Notes: generated by a model from the letters alone, not told the origin. Shown: positions 8,071-17,718, counted from the stretch's first letter. The stretch is DNA of 57,161 nucleotides from Burkholderiales bacterium (GCA_023511995.1 JAIMAL010000017.1:1-57161), one strand, 5' to 3'. A program made the numbers and translations.

Positions 8071-8781
8071 TCAGCGCTCCCGTGATGCCGATGCCGGCGT
8101 TTCGTGAGCAAGGAGGGCCAACACCTCCCGCACCAGGGGCAGCGTGATGGGCCGCTTGACCTGCAGCGAATAGCGGTCGAGGGCCTCGAGCAGCCCCATG
8201 AGGGAAGGCAGATCCCGCTGCCAGGTGCGCAGAAGATAGGCCGCCACATCCCCGCCGAGGGTGAAGCCCCGTTCCCGGGCATGGGCCATCAGGGCCTGGG
8301 CCTTGTCCTCGTCCGACAGACAGTGCACCTGGTAGATCAGTCCCTGCGCAAGCCGGGTGGCCAGCTCCGGCCGCAGGCGCAGCCGCATGGGGGGTACACT
8401 GCCGGTGACGAGGAGCAACGCTGTGCCTTCCTGCATGCGGTTGATGAGGTCGAAGAGGGCAATCTGTTGGGCATCATTGAGCCGTCCCACGTCCTCCACC
8501 GCCACGGCGCCCCGGCGGGCGAGTTCCGCAGGCGAAAGCGCCTCCTCGCCCGCCCGCACCTGGCCGGTGGTGAGCCCCAGGGCGGCGGCCGCGGCCAGAA
8601 AACCCGCCGCGAGGTGGCTCTTGCCACAACCGCGGCCCCCCCACAGGTAGACGAAGCGCTCCCCCGCGCGCCCCTCGAGCAGGGCACGCAGGGCGGCCAG
8701 CACCTCGGCGTTTCTGCCGGGAACGAAATTCTCCAGGGTGGGTGGTGGCGGTGGCGTGAGCTCCAGGGTGAGCTGCTGCAT
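8071..8781 (-). CDS. hda: DnaA regulatory inactivator Hda
   Basis: This 236-residue protein starts with MQQLTLEL, a clamp-binding motif of the QL(T/S)L type at the extreme N terminus. An AAA+ module follows, with Walker A (GGRGCGKS) at residues 48-55 and a Walker B-like VAVEDVGRL. Hda binds the DNA-loaded sliding clamp and stimulates ATP hydrolysis by DnaA, which prevents re-initiation of replication. The length and architecture are normal. It is divergent from purM; a rightward TAAAAT at 8805-8810 could be the purM -10. Confidence 0.9.
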   Translation of the reverse strand: MQQLTLELTPPPPPTLENFVPGRNAEVLAALRALLEGRAGERFVYLWGGRGCGKSHLAAGFLAAAAALGLTTGQVRAGEEALSPAELARRGAVAVEDVGRLNDAQQIALFDLINRMQEGTALLLVTGSVPPMRLRLRPELATRLAQGLIYQVHCLSDEDKAQALMAHARERGFTLGGDVAAYLLRTWQRDLPSLMGLLEALDRYSLQVKRPITLPLVREVLALLAHETPASASRER

Positions 8782-8855
8782 GGGCGGTCAATGGAGCGTT
8801 GGGGTAAAATTCCGGGTCAACCACGACTTTACCCGAACCCCCTGCAGGAACTCAA

Positions 8856-9902
8856 TTGAACCCTGAACAATCCCCGCCCTCCCTGAGTTATCGCGATGCC
8901 GGTGTCGACATCGATGCCGGCGATGCGCTGGTGGAGAATATCAAGCCGCTGGCCCGCCGTACCCTGCGTCCCGAAGTGCTCGCCGGCATCGGTGGCTTCG
9001 GCGCCCTTTTCGAGCTCACCGGCAAATACCGGGAACCGGTGCTGGTCTCCGGCACCGACGGCGTGGGCACCAAACTCAAGCTCGCCTTCCAGTTGAACCG
9101 CCACGACACCATCGGCATCGACCTGGTGGCGATGAGCGTCAACGACATCCTGGTCCAGGGCGCAGAGCCCCTCTTCTTCCTCGATTATTTCGCCTGCGGC
9201 CGGCTCGATGTCGCCACCGCCACCGAGGTGGTGAAGGGCATCGCCCGCGGCTGCGAACTTGCCGGCTGCGCCCTCATCGGCGGCGAAACGGCGGAAATGC
9301 CCGGCATGTATGCGCCGGGGGAATACGATCTCGCCGGTTTTGCCGTGGGCGTGGTGGAAAAGAGCCGCATCATCACCGGCCGCGACATCACCGTCGGCGA
9401 TGTGGTGCTGGGTCTTGCCGCAAGCGGCCCCCACTCCAACGGCTATTCCCTCATCCGCAAGGTGCTGGAGATCACCGGTTGCGATCTCGCCGGCGATTTT
9501 CATGGCCGCAGCCTGGGCGAAACCCTCCTCGAACCCACGCGCATCTACGTGAAACCGCTGCTCGCGCTGATGGAACGACTGCCGGTCAAGGGGCTTGCCC
9601 ACATCACCGGCGGGGGCCTTCTGGAAAACGTGCCGCGCATCCTGCCCGAGCACGTGAGTGCGGTGCTCGACCGGCACGCCTGGGAAATGCCGCCCATCTT
9701 CCGCTGGCTCAAGGAAGCGGGCAATGTCGCCGAGCGGGAGATGTACCGCACCTTCAATTGCGGCATCGGCATGGTGGTCGTGGTGGCACCGGAAGTGGCG
9801 GAGGAAGCCCGGCGTTTCCTCACCGAGCAGGGCGAGACCGTCCACACCCTGGGCCGCATCGTGCCGCGGGCGCCGGGGCAGCCGCAGACCGTGGTGGCGT
9901 AG
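8856..9902 (+). CDS. purM: phosphoribosylformylglycinamidine cyclo-ligase
   Basis: The 348-residue protein begins with [13 protein letters not shown] and contains [26 protein letters not shown] and [10 protein letters not shown], all signatures of PurM (AIR synthase). It uses ATP to close the imidazole ring in purine synthesis in the cytoplasm. purN follows after four bases, the classic purMN pairing. Its ATG is 74 bases from the divergent hda start. Confidence 0.97.
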   Translation: MNPEQSPPSLSYRDAGVDIDAGDALVENIKPLARRTLRPEVLAGIGGFGALFELTGKYREPVLVSGTDGVGTKLKLAFQLNRHDTIGIDLVAMSVNDILVQGAEPLFFLDYFACGRLDVATATEVVKGIARGCELAGCALIGGETAEMPGMYAPGEYDLAGFAVGVVEKSRIITGRDITVGDVVLGLAASGPHSNGYSLIRKVLEITGCDLAGDFHGRSLGETLLEPTRIYVKPLLALMERLPVKGLAHITGGGLLENVPRILPEHVSAVLDRHAWEMPPIFRWLKEAGNVAEREMYRTFNCGIGMVVVVAPEVAEEARRFLTEQGETVHTLGRIVPRAPGQPQTVVA

Positions 9903-9906
9903 GCGC

Positions 9907-10545
9907 GTGAAATCCTTCGTCATCCTCATCTCCGGCCGCGGCAGCAATCTGCGCGCCATCCTCGAGGCGGGGCTTGCCGACCGGGTTGCCGCGGTGATCA
10001 GCAACAATCCCCTCGCCGCCGGGCTTGAGTTCGCCCGCGCCCGGGGCATCCCCACGCGGGTGGTGGATCACCGGCACTATGCGCGGCGGGAGGATTTCGA
10101 TGCCGCACTCCGCAGCGTCATCGAGGAATACACGCCCGATCTCGTCGTGCTGGCCGGTTTCATGCGGGTGCTCACGGCGGATTTCGTCAACCATTACGCG
10201 GGGCGCATGATCAACATCCATCCCTCCCTGCTGCCCCTCTTCCCTGGTCTCGACACCCACCGGCGGGCCCTTGCAGCAGGGGTGCGCGTTCACGGCTGCA
10301 CGGTGCATTTCGTCACACCCACCGTGGACCATGGTCCCATCATCGCCCAGGCCGCCGTACCTGTCTTCGACGGCGACACCCCCGAGCGGCTGGCCTCTCG
10401 GGTGTTGGAACAGGAACACCGTCTCTATCCGGCGGTGATCCGCTGGTTCCTGGAGGGACGCATCCTTCTCAAGGAAGACGGCCGCGTCGAGGTGACGAAA
10501 GCCGGCGCCTCCTGCGGCGCGCTGCTTGCTCCCTGGGACGCATGA
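9907..10545 (+). CDS. purN: phosphoribosylglycinamide formyltransferase
   Basis: The protein has 212 residues from a GTG start at VKSFVILISGRGSNLRA, placed four bases after purM. The catalytic region with NIHPSLLPLFPGLDTH and the following HGCTVHFVTPTVDHGPII segment are diagnostic of PurN. It transfers a formyl group from 10-formyltetrahydrofolate to GAR in purine synthesis. The stop overlaps the ATG of the first DUF3108 gene (ATGA), so translation is probably coupled. Confidence 0.96.
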   Translation: MKSFVILISGRGSNLRAILEAGLADRVAAVISNNPLAAGLEFARARGIPTRVVDHRHYARREDFDAALRSVIEEYTPDLVVLAGFMRVLTADFVNHYAGRMINIHPSLLPLFPGLDTHRRALAAGVRVHGCTVHFVTPTVDHGPIIAQAAVPVFDGDTPERLASRVLEQEHRLYPAVIRWFLEGRILLKEDGRVEVTKAGASCGALLAPWDA

Positions 10546-11231
10546 GGAAAGTCATCGCGCTCCTGCTCGTCGCGGCAAGCCTCACGGCCCAGGCGGCGCC
10601 CGGCCGCATCACCGCCCATTACAGCCTGACCCGCAACGGTCAGGAACTGGCCGAGGTGGTGGAAGTCTTTACCCAAGACAGGGGTCGTTACCGCATCGAG
10701 AGCGTCACTCAGGCCGTGGGTGTCTTGCGCCTCCTCACCCGGGAAAACATCCGCTTCCTCTCCGAAGGGCGGGTGACCCACAATGGACTTCAGCCCCTGC
10801 ACTTCGAGCACCACCGGGGAGCGGCGCCGGCGCGCCGCATCATCGCCGATTTCGACTGGAAGGCCCGGCAGGCGCGCCTTCAGCACGACGGAGAGGAGGA
10901 GATCCTGCCCATTTCCCCGGGGCTGCAGGACCGCTTGAGCCTCATGTATCAGTTCATGTTTCTCAAGCTCGACAAACCCGTGCTCGTCTTCGACATGACC
11001 AATGGGCGCAGAATCAGCCGCTACACCTACCGGCGAGTGGAGGAAGGGGAGCTGGTCACGCCCGCCGGCTCCTTTCGCACCGTGCAGTGGAGTCGCGTAC
11101 GGGAGCCCGGCGATGAGGGTACCGACGTGTGGCTGGCCCTCGACCGCCACCAGCTGCCGGTGAAAATCGTCTTCGAGGAGGAAGGGGGGGCGCGGCTCAC
11201 CCAGGTGCTCACCCGCCTTCTCGTCCAGTGA
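10542..11231 (+). CDS. DUF3108 domain protein, first copy
   Basis: This 229-residue protein has a signal peptide (MRKVIALLLVAASLTAQA) followed by one DUF3108-like beta-sandwich domain with HYSLTRNGQELAEVVEVF near the start. It is predicted to be periplasmic or exported. The function of the domain is not established. It overlaps purN by four bases and is followed by a second, longer paralogue, and both end in a similar (TRL/DT)LL(V/A)Q tail. The repeated order of motifs (VTNGR or MTNGR, then YRYR or YTYRRV) shows the two are related by duplication. Confidence 0.8.
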   Translation: MRKVIALLLVAASLTAQAAPGRITAHYSLTRNGQELAEVVEVFTQDRGRYRIESVTQAVGVLRLLTRENIRFLSEGRVTHNGLQPLHFEHHRGAAPARRIIADFDWKARQARLQHDGEEEILPISPGLQDRLSLMYQFMFLKLDKPVLVFDMTNGRRISRYTYRRVEEGELVTPAGSFRTVQWSRVREPGDEGTDVWLALDRHQLPVKIVFEEEGGARLTQVLTRLLVQ

Positions 11232-11279
11232 AGCGGCAGTGTTCACGCGAGCGCTGGGGGTCCCACGAAGGGCGGGAAC

Positions 11280-12266
11280 ATGACGCTACCCCACCGGCTG
11301 CTGTGGGCGCTTTTGCTCTCGGCTCTCGCCCACGCCCTGCTCCTTTTGCTGCCTGCACCCCGGCCACCCACACCCCCTTCTACGCCGCCGCTTCTTGCGC
11401 GGCTTGAGCCCATGCCACCGGCGCCGCCTGCGGCAAAACTCCGGGCTGGGAAGGCGACGGTAAAAGCTGCGCCGCCAAGGCGCCTCACCCCCCCTGCCCC
11501 GGAACCACCGGAGGCGCAGGGAGGCGAGACGCCGCGAGCCACCATAAACCAGGAGGAACCGGCCGCCATAAGCAGCGAGCTCGCAGCCGAGGCCGATGCG
11601 CCGTCAGTGGCAGGCGAGGCTCGGCTCCCTGGCCGCATCGTCATCGATTTCACCCTCATCCGCGGCGAGCAGGGCCTGGTGGTGGGGCGCATGCGCCACG
11701 AGTGGCAGGTCACCGACGACCAGTACACCTTGACCAGCACCGCCGAGGCGACCGGGGTGTTCTCCCTTTTTCTGCCCGGCGTGCTCCTTCAGGTGAGCCG
11801 CGGCCTCATCACCCCCGAAGGCCTCAAACCCCTGAGTTTCTGGATTCAGCGGGGACAGCGGCAAGACCGCACGGAATCGGCCAGTTTCGATTGGGGCGCG
11901 GGCAGCCTGCGTTTCGGCCGCAGCGGTGAGGAGAAAACCGTCCCCCTGCCCGCCGGCAGTCAGGACGTGCTGTCGGTCTTCTATCAGCTCGCGCTCACCG
12001 CGCCCCACAACGGCGTGCTGGAACTGCCGGTGACCAACGGCCGCAAGTTCGACCGCTATCGCTATCGGGTGGTCGGCGAGGAAACCCTCGACACCCCGCT
12101 GGGGCCGCTGGTGACGGAACGACTGGAACGCATCCAGGCACCGGGGGAGGATGCGCTCACGCTGTGGCTTGCCCGGGACTACCACTGGCTGCCGGTACGC
12201 CTGCGCTTCGTGGACCGACGCGGCGAGGTGGCGGAGCAGGTGGTAGACACCCTGCTTGCCCAATGA
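11280..12266 (+). CDS. DUF3108 domain protein, second copy with proline-rich neck
   Basis: The 328-residue protein has an N-terminal hydrophobic helix (about residues 8-24) and a Pro/Ala-rich neck to about residue 115. A DUF3108 domain similar to the preceding gene's product follows. The helix plus proline-rich spacer resembles TonB-like architecture and suggests that the domain is held away from the inner membrane. No cleavage site is obvious, so it may stay anchored. Function is unknown. The gap to the first copy is 48 bases. Confidence 0.8.
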   Translation: MTLPHRLLWALLLSALAHALLLLLPAPRPPTPPSTPPLLARLEPMPPAPPAAKLRAGKATVKAAPPRRLTPPAPEPPEAQGGETPRATINQEEPAAISSELAAEADAPSVAGEARLPGRIVIDFTLIRGEQGLVVGRMRHEWQVTDDQYTLTSTAEATGVFSLFLPGVLLQVSRGLITPEGLKPLSFWIQRGQRQDRTESASFDWGAGSLRFGRSGEEKTVPLPAGSQDVLSVFYQLALTAPHNGVLELPVTNGRKFDRYRYRVVGEETLDTPLGPLVTERLERIQAPGEDALTLWLARDYHWLPVRLRFVDRRGEVAEQVVDTLLAQ

Positions 12267-12323
12267 ACGCCCGCATCTTTCCCCAAGGGCTTTCGCCGTT
12301 ACAATAGGTGCTTTTGGCTGCCC

Positions 12324-13388
12324 ATGTCCGCGCCCCCCTCTTCCCTTCGCCTCGAGCCTTTGCTGCTGGTCCTGCTCCTGGGCCTTCTCGCCTTCGGCAC
12401 GCTGCTCGTGCTGCTGCCCTTCGTTTCGGTGCTGCTGTGGGCCTCCATCCTCTGCTATGCCACCTGGCCCCTCTTCGACCAGCTCACCCGGCTGCTCAAA
12501 GGCAGGCGTAATCTTGCCGCCTTCCTCATGTGCGTGGCCGTGACGCTCCTCCTCGTGCTGCCCTTCGTGGTGGTGGGGGCAAGTCTCGGCGATAGCGTCG
12601 CCCAACTTGCACAAACCCTGCAGCAGGCCTTAAACCATGCGCCGCGCTCAGCACCGTCCTGGCTTGCTTCGCTGCCCCTGGTGGGCAATGGCATCGCCGA
12701 ATACTGGCAGCGGGTGGTGGATGACCCCAATTCCCTCGTGCAGCAGGCCCGCGCCGCACTGCCCACCGTCTCCCGCTGGCTGCTCGCCCAGGGGCTGGCG
12801 CTGGCGCATGGCGTGTTGATGCTGGTGCTCGCCGTGTTCGTCGCCTTTTTCATCTATCGCGACGGCGCGAGTCTGGCTGATCATCTGGCCACGGCCGTGG
12901 AACGTCTCGGGGGCGAGCGGGGCGTGCGCCTCATGCACCTGGCCGGCGGCACCATTCAGGGGGTGGTCTATGGCATTCTCGGCACAGCACTGGCCCAGGG
13001 CATCCTGGCCGGCATCGGTTTTCTCATCACCGGCGTGCCGGGAGCCCTCATGCTGGGCCTGCTCACCTTTTTCCTTTCCATCATCCCCATGGGTCCGCCG
13101 CTCGTGTGGATCCCCGCCGCCATCTGGCTCTTTGCCCAGGGTGAAACGGGCATGGCGATCTTCCTCGCCCTGTGGGGGGCGCTGGTGGTCTCCAGCATCG
13201 ACAACGTGCTCAAGCCCTATCTCATCAGCAAGGGGGCGGATCTACCCTTCATCCTCGTCCTCTTCGGGGTGCTCGGGGGAATCCTCGCCTTCGGCTTCCT
13301 CGGCGTTTTCCTCGGCCCCACCCTGATCGCGGTGAGCTTCAGTCTTCTCAAGGAATGGACCCTGCGGCCGTCCGCGCTCAAGCCATGA
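12324..13388 (+). CDS. AI-2E family transporter (PerM/YdiK-like)
   Basis: This 354-residue protein has about eight hydrophobic segments, including LLLVLLLGLLAFGTLLVLLPF near the start, and the PF01594-like C-terminal segment GVPGALMLGLLTFFLSIIPMGPPLVWIPAAIWL. Members include TqsA, which exports autoinducer-2, and sodium/proton antiporters, so the substrate cannot be inferred. A TACAAT box 19 bases upstream of the ATG may be a -10 element. Its stop overlaps the next gene's start (ATGA). Confidence 0.88.
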   Translation: MSAPPSSLRLEPLLLVLLLGLLAFGTLLVLLPFVSVLLWASILCYATWPLFDQLTRLLKGRRNLAAFLMCVAVTLLLVLPFVVVGASLGDSVAQLAQTLQQALNHAPRSAPSWLASLPLVGNGIAEYWQRVVDDPNSLVQQARAALPTVSRWLLAQGLALAHGVLMLVLAVFVAFFIYRDGASLADHLATAVERLGGERGVRLMHLAGGTIQGVVYGILGTALAQGILAGIGFLITGVPGALMLGLLTFFLSIIPMGPPLVWIPAAIWLFAQGETGMAIFLALWGALVVSSIDNVLKPYLISKGADLPFILVLFGVLGGILAFGFLGVFLGPTLIAVSFSLLKEWTLRPSALKP

Positions 13389-14662
13389 GCCTAAGCCCCG
13401 CCCTCCTCCACCACGTGGTGGGGGCCCTCGCAGAAATCCTGCCCTTCACCCACCCCGCGGACAAGGTGTTGTCCCACTACCTACGCACCCATCATCTGGG
13501 GGCGCGGGATCGCAGCCTGGTGGCAGAAAGGGTGTATGGCGTGCTGCGCCGGCTGCGTTTCCTCGAATATCTGTGTGAATGCCGCGAACCGCGGCCGTTG
13601 CTTTTGGCCTATCTCACCCGCATCGAAGGCTACAATCTGCGCGCCCTCGAACCCGTGCTTGAAGCGGGCGAGGCCGCCCTCGTCAAGCGCATCAAGGCGC
13701 GTCCCACAGCGGCGCTGCCCTTGGGCGTGCGCGCGGAACTGCCGGACTGGGTGGTGGAACGGCTGCAAGAAAGCCTCAGCGACGAGGCCATCCTGGAGCT
13801 GGGGCGGGCCATGCAGCAGCAAGCACCCCTCGATCTGCGGGTCAACACCCTCAAGGCCAGCCGGGAAGAGGTGCTGGCGCGGCTTCAGGCGGAGGGCTTC
13901 GCCGCCACCGCGACCCCCTACTCCCCCGTGGGTATCCGCCTTGCCCACAAACCGGCGATCAACCGGCATCCCCTCTTCACTGCGGGCGTGATCGAGGTCC
14001 AGGACGAAGGCAGCCAGCTTCTGGGTTTTCTTCTGGCACCGAAACGGCACGAGCGGGTGGCAGATTTCTGCGCCGGCGCCGGCGGCAAGACGCTTTTGCT
14101 GGGCGCCCTCATGCACGCCCAGGGGCGGCTTTATGCCTTCGACGTCTCCGCCCGACGCCTTGCCCAATTTAAGCCACGCCTGGCCCGTTCCGGCCTGTCC
14201 AATGTGCATCCGCAGGTCATCGAGGACGAAGGCGATGTCCGCCTCAAGCGTCTGGCGGGCAAATTCGACCGTGTGCTGGTGGATGCCCCCTGCACGGGGC
14301 TGGGCACGCTGCGGCGCAATCCCGACCTCAAGTGGCGTCAGACCCCCCAGTCGGTGGCGGAACTGACGGCAAAACAGGCGCGCATCCTGGAGGCGGCCGC
14401 GCGCCTGCTCAAACCCGGTGGCCGGCTCGTCTATGCCACCTGCAGCATCCTTAAGGAAGAAAACGAAAATATCGTCGCCGCCTTCCTTAAACGGCATCGC
14501 GATTTCAGGCTGCGCCCCGCCGGCGAGCTTTTGGCCAAAAGCCACATCCCCCTCGAGATGGGAGACTTTCTTCGCCTCTCACCGGCCAGCCACGGCACGG
14601 ATGCCTTCTTCGCCGCCGCCCTCGAGTACGACGTGAGTTCTGCCGCCGAAGGATCAGCATGA
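13385..14662 (+). CDS. RsmB/NOP2/Sun family RNA (cytosine-5) methyltransferase
   Basis: The 425-residue protein has an N-terminal RsmB-like RNA-binding domain. A SAM-binding domain follows, with DFCAGAGGKTLLLGALM, the VDAPCTGLGTLRRNPD motif (the Cys for product release) and YATCSI (the catalytic Cys). Such enzymes make m5C in rRNA or tRNA. The closest known E. coli relative is RsmB (16S rRNA C967), but this protein may be a second family member with another target. The start overlaps the upstream permease stop by four bases. Confidence 0.88.
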   Translation: MSLSPALLHHVVGALAEILPFTHPADKVLSHYLRTHHLGARDRSLVAERVYGVLRRLRFLEYLCECREPRPLLLAYLTRIEGYNLRALEPVLEAGEAALVKRIKARPTAALPLGVRAELPDWVVERLQESLSDEAILELGRAMQQQAPLDLRVNTLKASREEVLARLQAEGFAATATPYSPVGIRLAHKPAINRHPLFTAGVIEVQDEGSQLLGFLLAPKRHERVADFCAGAGGKTLLLGALMHAQGRLYAFDVSARRLAQFKPRLARSGLSNVHPQVIEDEGDVRLKRLAGKFDRVLVDAPCTGLGTLRRNPDLKWRQTPQSVAELTAKQARILEAAARLLKPGGRLVYATCSILKEENENIVAAFLKRHRDFRLRPAGELLAKSHIPLEMGDFLRLSPASHGTDAFFAAALEYDVSSAAEGSA

Positions 14663-15204
14663 CACGCCTGCTTGGCCCGCTCCTCGCAAGCCTCCTTTTC
14701 CTCATCGCCCCCGCCGAAAGTGCAGAACGGCTGCCGGCGCAGGGCAGCATCGAGCTTGCCTTCACGCCGGAGGACAACGCCATCCATCTCATCGCGCAAG
14801 CGCTGCGTGAGGCAAGACAGAAAATCCGCGTCCAGGCCTTCAGCTTCACCAGCAACGAGATCGCCTTCGCCCTCATCGAAGCGAAACGGCGCGGCGTCGA
14901 TGTGCAGGTGGTGGCGGATGCAGAACAGTCCCTGAAGCTGGAGAACAGCCGCATCCGGCTCCTGGCGGAGGCCGGAATACCGGTCTGGTTGGATGACCAG
15001 CACAGCGCCGCCCACAGCAAGGTCATCATCATCGATCCGGGCACGGCGCAGGCGGCGGTCATCACCGGCTCCATGAATTTCACCTATGCAGGGCAGTTCA
15101 AAAACGCGGAAAATGTCCTCATCCTGCGCGGCAACCCGCGCCTGGCCGAGGCGTATGCCGCCAACTGGCAACGCCACCGCCAGCACTCCCGCAAGCACCC
15201 CTGA
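14659..15204 (+). CDS. secreted phospholipase D-like protein (Nuc-type endonuclease family)
   Basis: This 181-residue protein has a signal peptide (MTRLLGPLLASLLFLIAPAESA) and one HKD motif, HSKVIIID, followed by the characteristic GSMNFT segment. Single-HKD proteins of this size belong to the Nuc group, which dimerise to form an active site that cleaves nucleic acid phosphodiesters. It overlaps the methyltransferase gene by four bases. A periplasmic nuclease is likely, though lipid substrates cannot be excluded. Confidence 0.85.
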   Translation: MTRLLGPLLASLLFLIAPAESAERLPAQGSIELAFTPEDNAIHLIAQALREARQKIRVQAFSFTSNEIAFALIEAKRRGVDVQVVADAEQSLKLENSRIRLLAEAGIPVWLDDQHSAAHSKVIIIDPGTAQAAVITGSMNFTYAGQFKNAENVLILRGNPRLAEAYAANWQRHRQHSRKHP

Positions 15205-15215
15205 ACAAGTGGACC

Positions 15216-16496
15216 ATGAACCGCACCCAGCAAGCCCATAACCTGTTGCTTGAGGCGCTGGCCGATCTCGACCGCCCGGCCATGCTCTGGCAGGCCGCGG
15301 TGATCGGTCTGGCGGTGGCCCTTGCCTGGCTGCTGGCCGGCGCACTCAAGCGCCGTCTAGCACCGCCGGATCCCAGCAAACCCTCCCTGCTCGGCCTGCG
15401 CCACGCGGCGGCCCCCGCCCTCGCCGTGCTGCTGCTTCTGCCCGCCAAGGCGCTGTTGAAGACCTGGTTTGCACCGACCCTGCTCAACGTCGCCATCCCG
15501 CTGCTTTTCGCCCTCACCCTGATGCGCGTGGCCTCCCAGTTGCTGCGCTATGTGTTCGTGCCCAGTGGCGTGCTGCGCCTGGTGGAGCATGCCGTCACCT
15601 GGACGGTGCTGGTGGGACTCGCGCTTCACCTCACCGGCCTCACCCAGGAAGTGGTGGCGGTGATGGACGACATCGGTTTTACCATTGGTCGGCAGAGGAT
15701 TTCGCTGCTCCTCGTGCTGCAGGGCGTGCTGGCGGTGGTCATCGCCCTGCTCATCGCCCTCTATCTCGGCCGCATCCTGGAAAACCGGCTGATGAGGAGC
15801 GAGGCGCTGGATCACAGCCTGCGGCTGGTGTTTTCCAAACTGGCGCGGGGCGTGCTCATCGTCATCGCGGTGGTCATCGCCCTGCCCCTTGCCGGCGTCG
15901 ATATCACCTTTCTCTCCCTCTTCGGCGGCGCCCTGGGCGTGGGCCTCGGCTTCGGCCTGCAGAAGATCGCCGCCAACTATGTGAGCGGCTTCATCATCCT
16001 CCTCGACCGTTCGGTGCGCATCGGTGATCTCCTGACCATCGACAACCGCTACGGCACCGTCACCGAGATCAAAACCCGTTACACGGTCCTGCGCGCCACG
16101 GATGGAACCGAGGCCATCATCCCCAACGAGGCCCTGGTGTCCTCGGTGGTGATCAACCATTCCTTCAGCGACCGCCAACTGCGCATCAACCTGCCGGTGC
16201 AGGTGGGTTATGGCAGCGATGTGGAACGGGCCATGGCCATCCTTGTCGAAGTGGCCCGCAGCCATCCGCGGGTGCTCAGGGAACCGGGGCCCGCCGCCTT
16301 CCTGCGCGAGTTTGCCGACAGCGGCATCAATCTGGAGCTGGTGGTGTGGATCGCCGATCCGGAGGAAGGCCAGCTCAACCTGCGCTCGGCACTCAACCTG
16401 GAAATCTGGCGGCGATTCAAGGCGGAGGGGATTGAGATTCCCTATCCCCACCGCGATATCCGCATCCTGCCCACTGAGTCCGAAAAAAAGACTTAG
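15216..16496 (+). CDS. MscS family mechanosensitive channel
   Basis: The 426-residue protein has several N-terminal membrane segments and then the conserved pore helix and cap region, SLFGGALGVGLGFGLQKIAANYVSGFIILLDRSVRIGD (about residues 231-268). A cytoplasmic beta domain with the YGTVTEIKTRYTVLRATDG segment follows. It opens on membrane tension and releases solutes under osmotic downshock. The extra N-terminal helices make it larger than E. coli MscS. It follows the PLD gene by 11 bases. Confidence 0.9.
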   Translation: MNRTQQAHNLLLEALADLDRPAMLWQAAVIGLAVALAWLLAGALKRRLAPPDPSKPSLLGLRHAAAPALAVLLLLPAKALLKTWFAPTLLNVAIPLLFALTLMRVASQLLRYVFVPSGVLRLVEHAVTWTVLVGLALHLTGLTQEVVAVMDDIGFTIGRQRISLLLVLQGVLAVVIALLIALYLGRILENRLMRSEALDHSLRLVFSKLARGVLIVIAVVIALPLAGVDITFLSLFGGALGVGLGFGLQKIAANYVSGFIILLDRSVRIGDLLTIDNRYGTVTEIKTRYTVLRATDGTEAIIPNEALVSSVVINHSFSDRQLRINLPVQVGYGSDVERAMAILVEVARSHPRVLREPGPAAFLREFADSGINLELVVWIADPEEGQLNLRSALNLEIWRRFKAEGIEIPYPHRDIRILPTESEKKT

Positions 16497-16524
16497 TTGT
16501 CTTTTTGAAGCAATCCGGTACAAT
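16497..16524 (+). promoter_or_regulatory. sigma-70-like promoter for the fatty acid desaturase
   Basis: TTGTCT at 16497-16502 and TACAAT at 16519-16524 are separated by 16 bases. The predicted start of transcription is about 30 bases upstream of the desaturase ATG. The -35 overlaps the stop of the mscS gene. Confidence 0.6.
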
Positions 16525-16560
16525 GGGTTTTCCGTCATTTCCGTAAAGGTTCTGCATTTT

Positions 16561-17718
16561 ATGTTCACTGGTTTGATTTCAATGCCCTGGTGGGGTTACG
16601 TGGCCGTCACCCTGGTGCTCACCCACATCACCATCGCCTCGGTCACGATTTTCCTGCACCGTCACCAGGCCCACCGGGCGCTCGATCTGCATCCCATCGC
16701 CAGCCACTTCTTCCGCTTCTGGCTTTGGCTGACCACCGGCATGATCACCCGGGAGTGGGCGGCAATCCATCGCAAGCACCACGCCATGTGTGAGACGGTG
16801 AACGATCCCCACAGCCCGCAGATTTTTGGCATCCGCAAAGTGCTCTGGCAGGGAGCCGAGCTCTACCGCCAGGAGGCAAAGAACCGGGAGACCATCGAGA
16901 AATACGGCAAAGGCACCCCGGACGACTGGCTGGAGCGCAACCTCTACGCCAAGCACAGCGCCCTCGGGGTCAGCATCATGTTCGTGATCGATGTCGTCCT
17001 TTTCGGCCCCATCGGCATCACCATGTGGGCGGTGCAGATGATGTGGATTCCCTTCATGGCCGCCGGCGTCATCAATGGCCTCGGCCACTATTGGGGTTAC
17101 CGCAACTTCGCTGCCGACGATGCCTCCACCAACATCGTCCCCTGGGGCATCATCATCGGCGGTGAGGAACTGCACAACAACCACCACGCCTATCCCACCT
17201 CGGCCAAGCTGTCCGCCAAATGGTGGGAATTCGACATTGGCTGGCTCTACATCCGCCTGCTGGAAATGCTGGGACTGGCGCGGGTGAAGAAGGTCGCCGG
17301 CAAGCCGCAGATCATTCCCGGCAAGACGGCGGCGGACGCCGCCACCCTGCAGGCCGTGCTCACCCACCGTTACGAGGTGATGGCCCGCTTTGTGCAGAGC
17401 GTGAAATCCACCTTGCGCGAGGAGATCGCCAAGCTCAACATCCACGAGCTCAATGTGAAGACCTTCCGCAAGTGGCTGCATCTGGATGAGGCGGCGCTGC
17501 CGGCACCGGAAAAGGAAGTTCTGGAAAAGGCCCTGCATATGAGCCGCGTGCTTGCCACCATCTACACCATGCGCAAGGAGCTGGCCGGCCTCTGGGCGCG
17601 TTCCACGGCAAGCCAGGAGGAGCTCCTCAAGCGTCTGGAGGAGTGGTGCCAGCGTGCCGAGGCCACCGGCATCGAAGCCATGCAACGCTTTGCCCGGCAG
17701 CTTCGCGCCTACGCGTAA
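16561..17718 (+). CDS. membrane fatty acid desaturase
   Basis: The protein has 385 residues with the three His boxes of the membrane di-iron desaturases: HRHQAH at residues 33-38, HRKHH at 70-74, and HNNHH near 206. Four hydrophobic segments surround them. Such enzymes place a double bond into acyl chains using oxygen and electrons from a ferredoxin or cytochrome. The last 130 residues form a helical C-terminal extension with no recognised domain. The start is the ATG of MFTGLISMPW after the promoter at 16497-16524. Confidence 0.9.
   Translation: MFTGLISMPWWGYVAVTLVLTHITIASVTIFLHRHQAHRALDLHPIASHFFRFWLWLTTGMITREWAAIHRKHHAMCETVNDPHSPQIFGIRKVLWQGAELYRQEAKNRETIEKYGKGTPDDWLERNLYAKHSALGVSIMFVIDVVLFGPIGITMWAVQMMWIPFMAAGVINGLGHYWGYRNFAADDASTNIVPWGIIIGGEELHNNHHAYPTSAKLSAKWWEFDIGWLYIRLLEMLGLARVKKVAGKPQIIPGKTAADAATLQAVLTHRYEVMARFVQSVKSTLREEIAKLNIHELNVKTFRKWLHLDEAALPAPEKEVLEKALHMSRVLATIYTMRKELAGLWARSTASQEELLKRLEEWCQRAEATGIEAMQRFARQLRAYA

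Noticed and set aside
8829-10055. Minus-strand frame of 408 codons opposite purM
   Set aside because: It overlaps purM in full and has no known domain or start signal.
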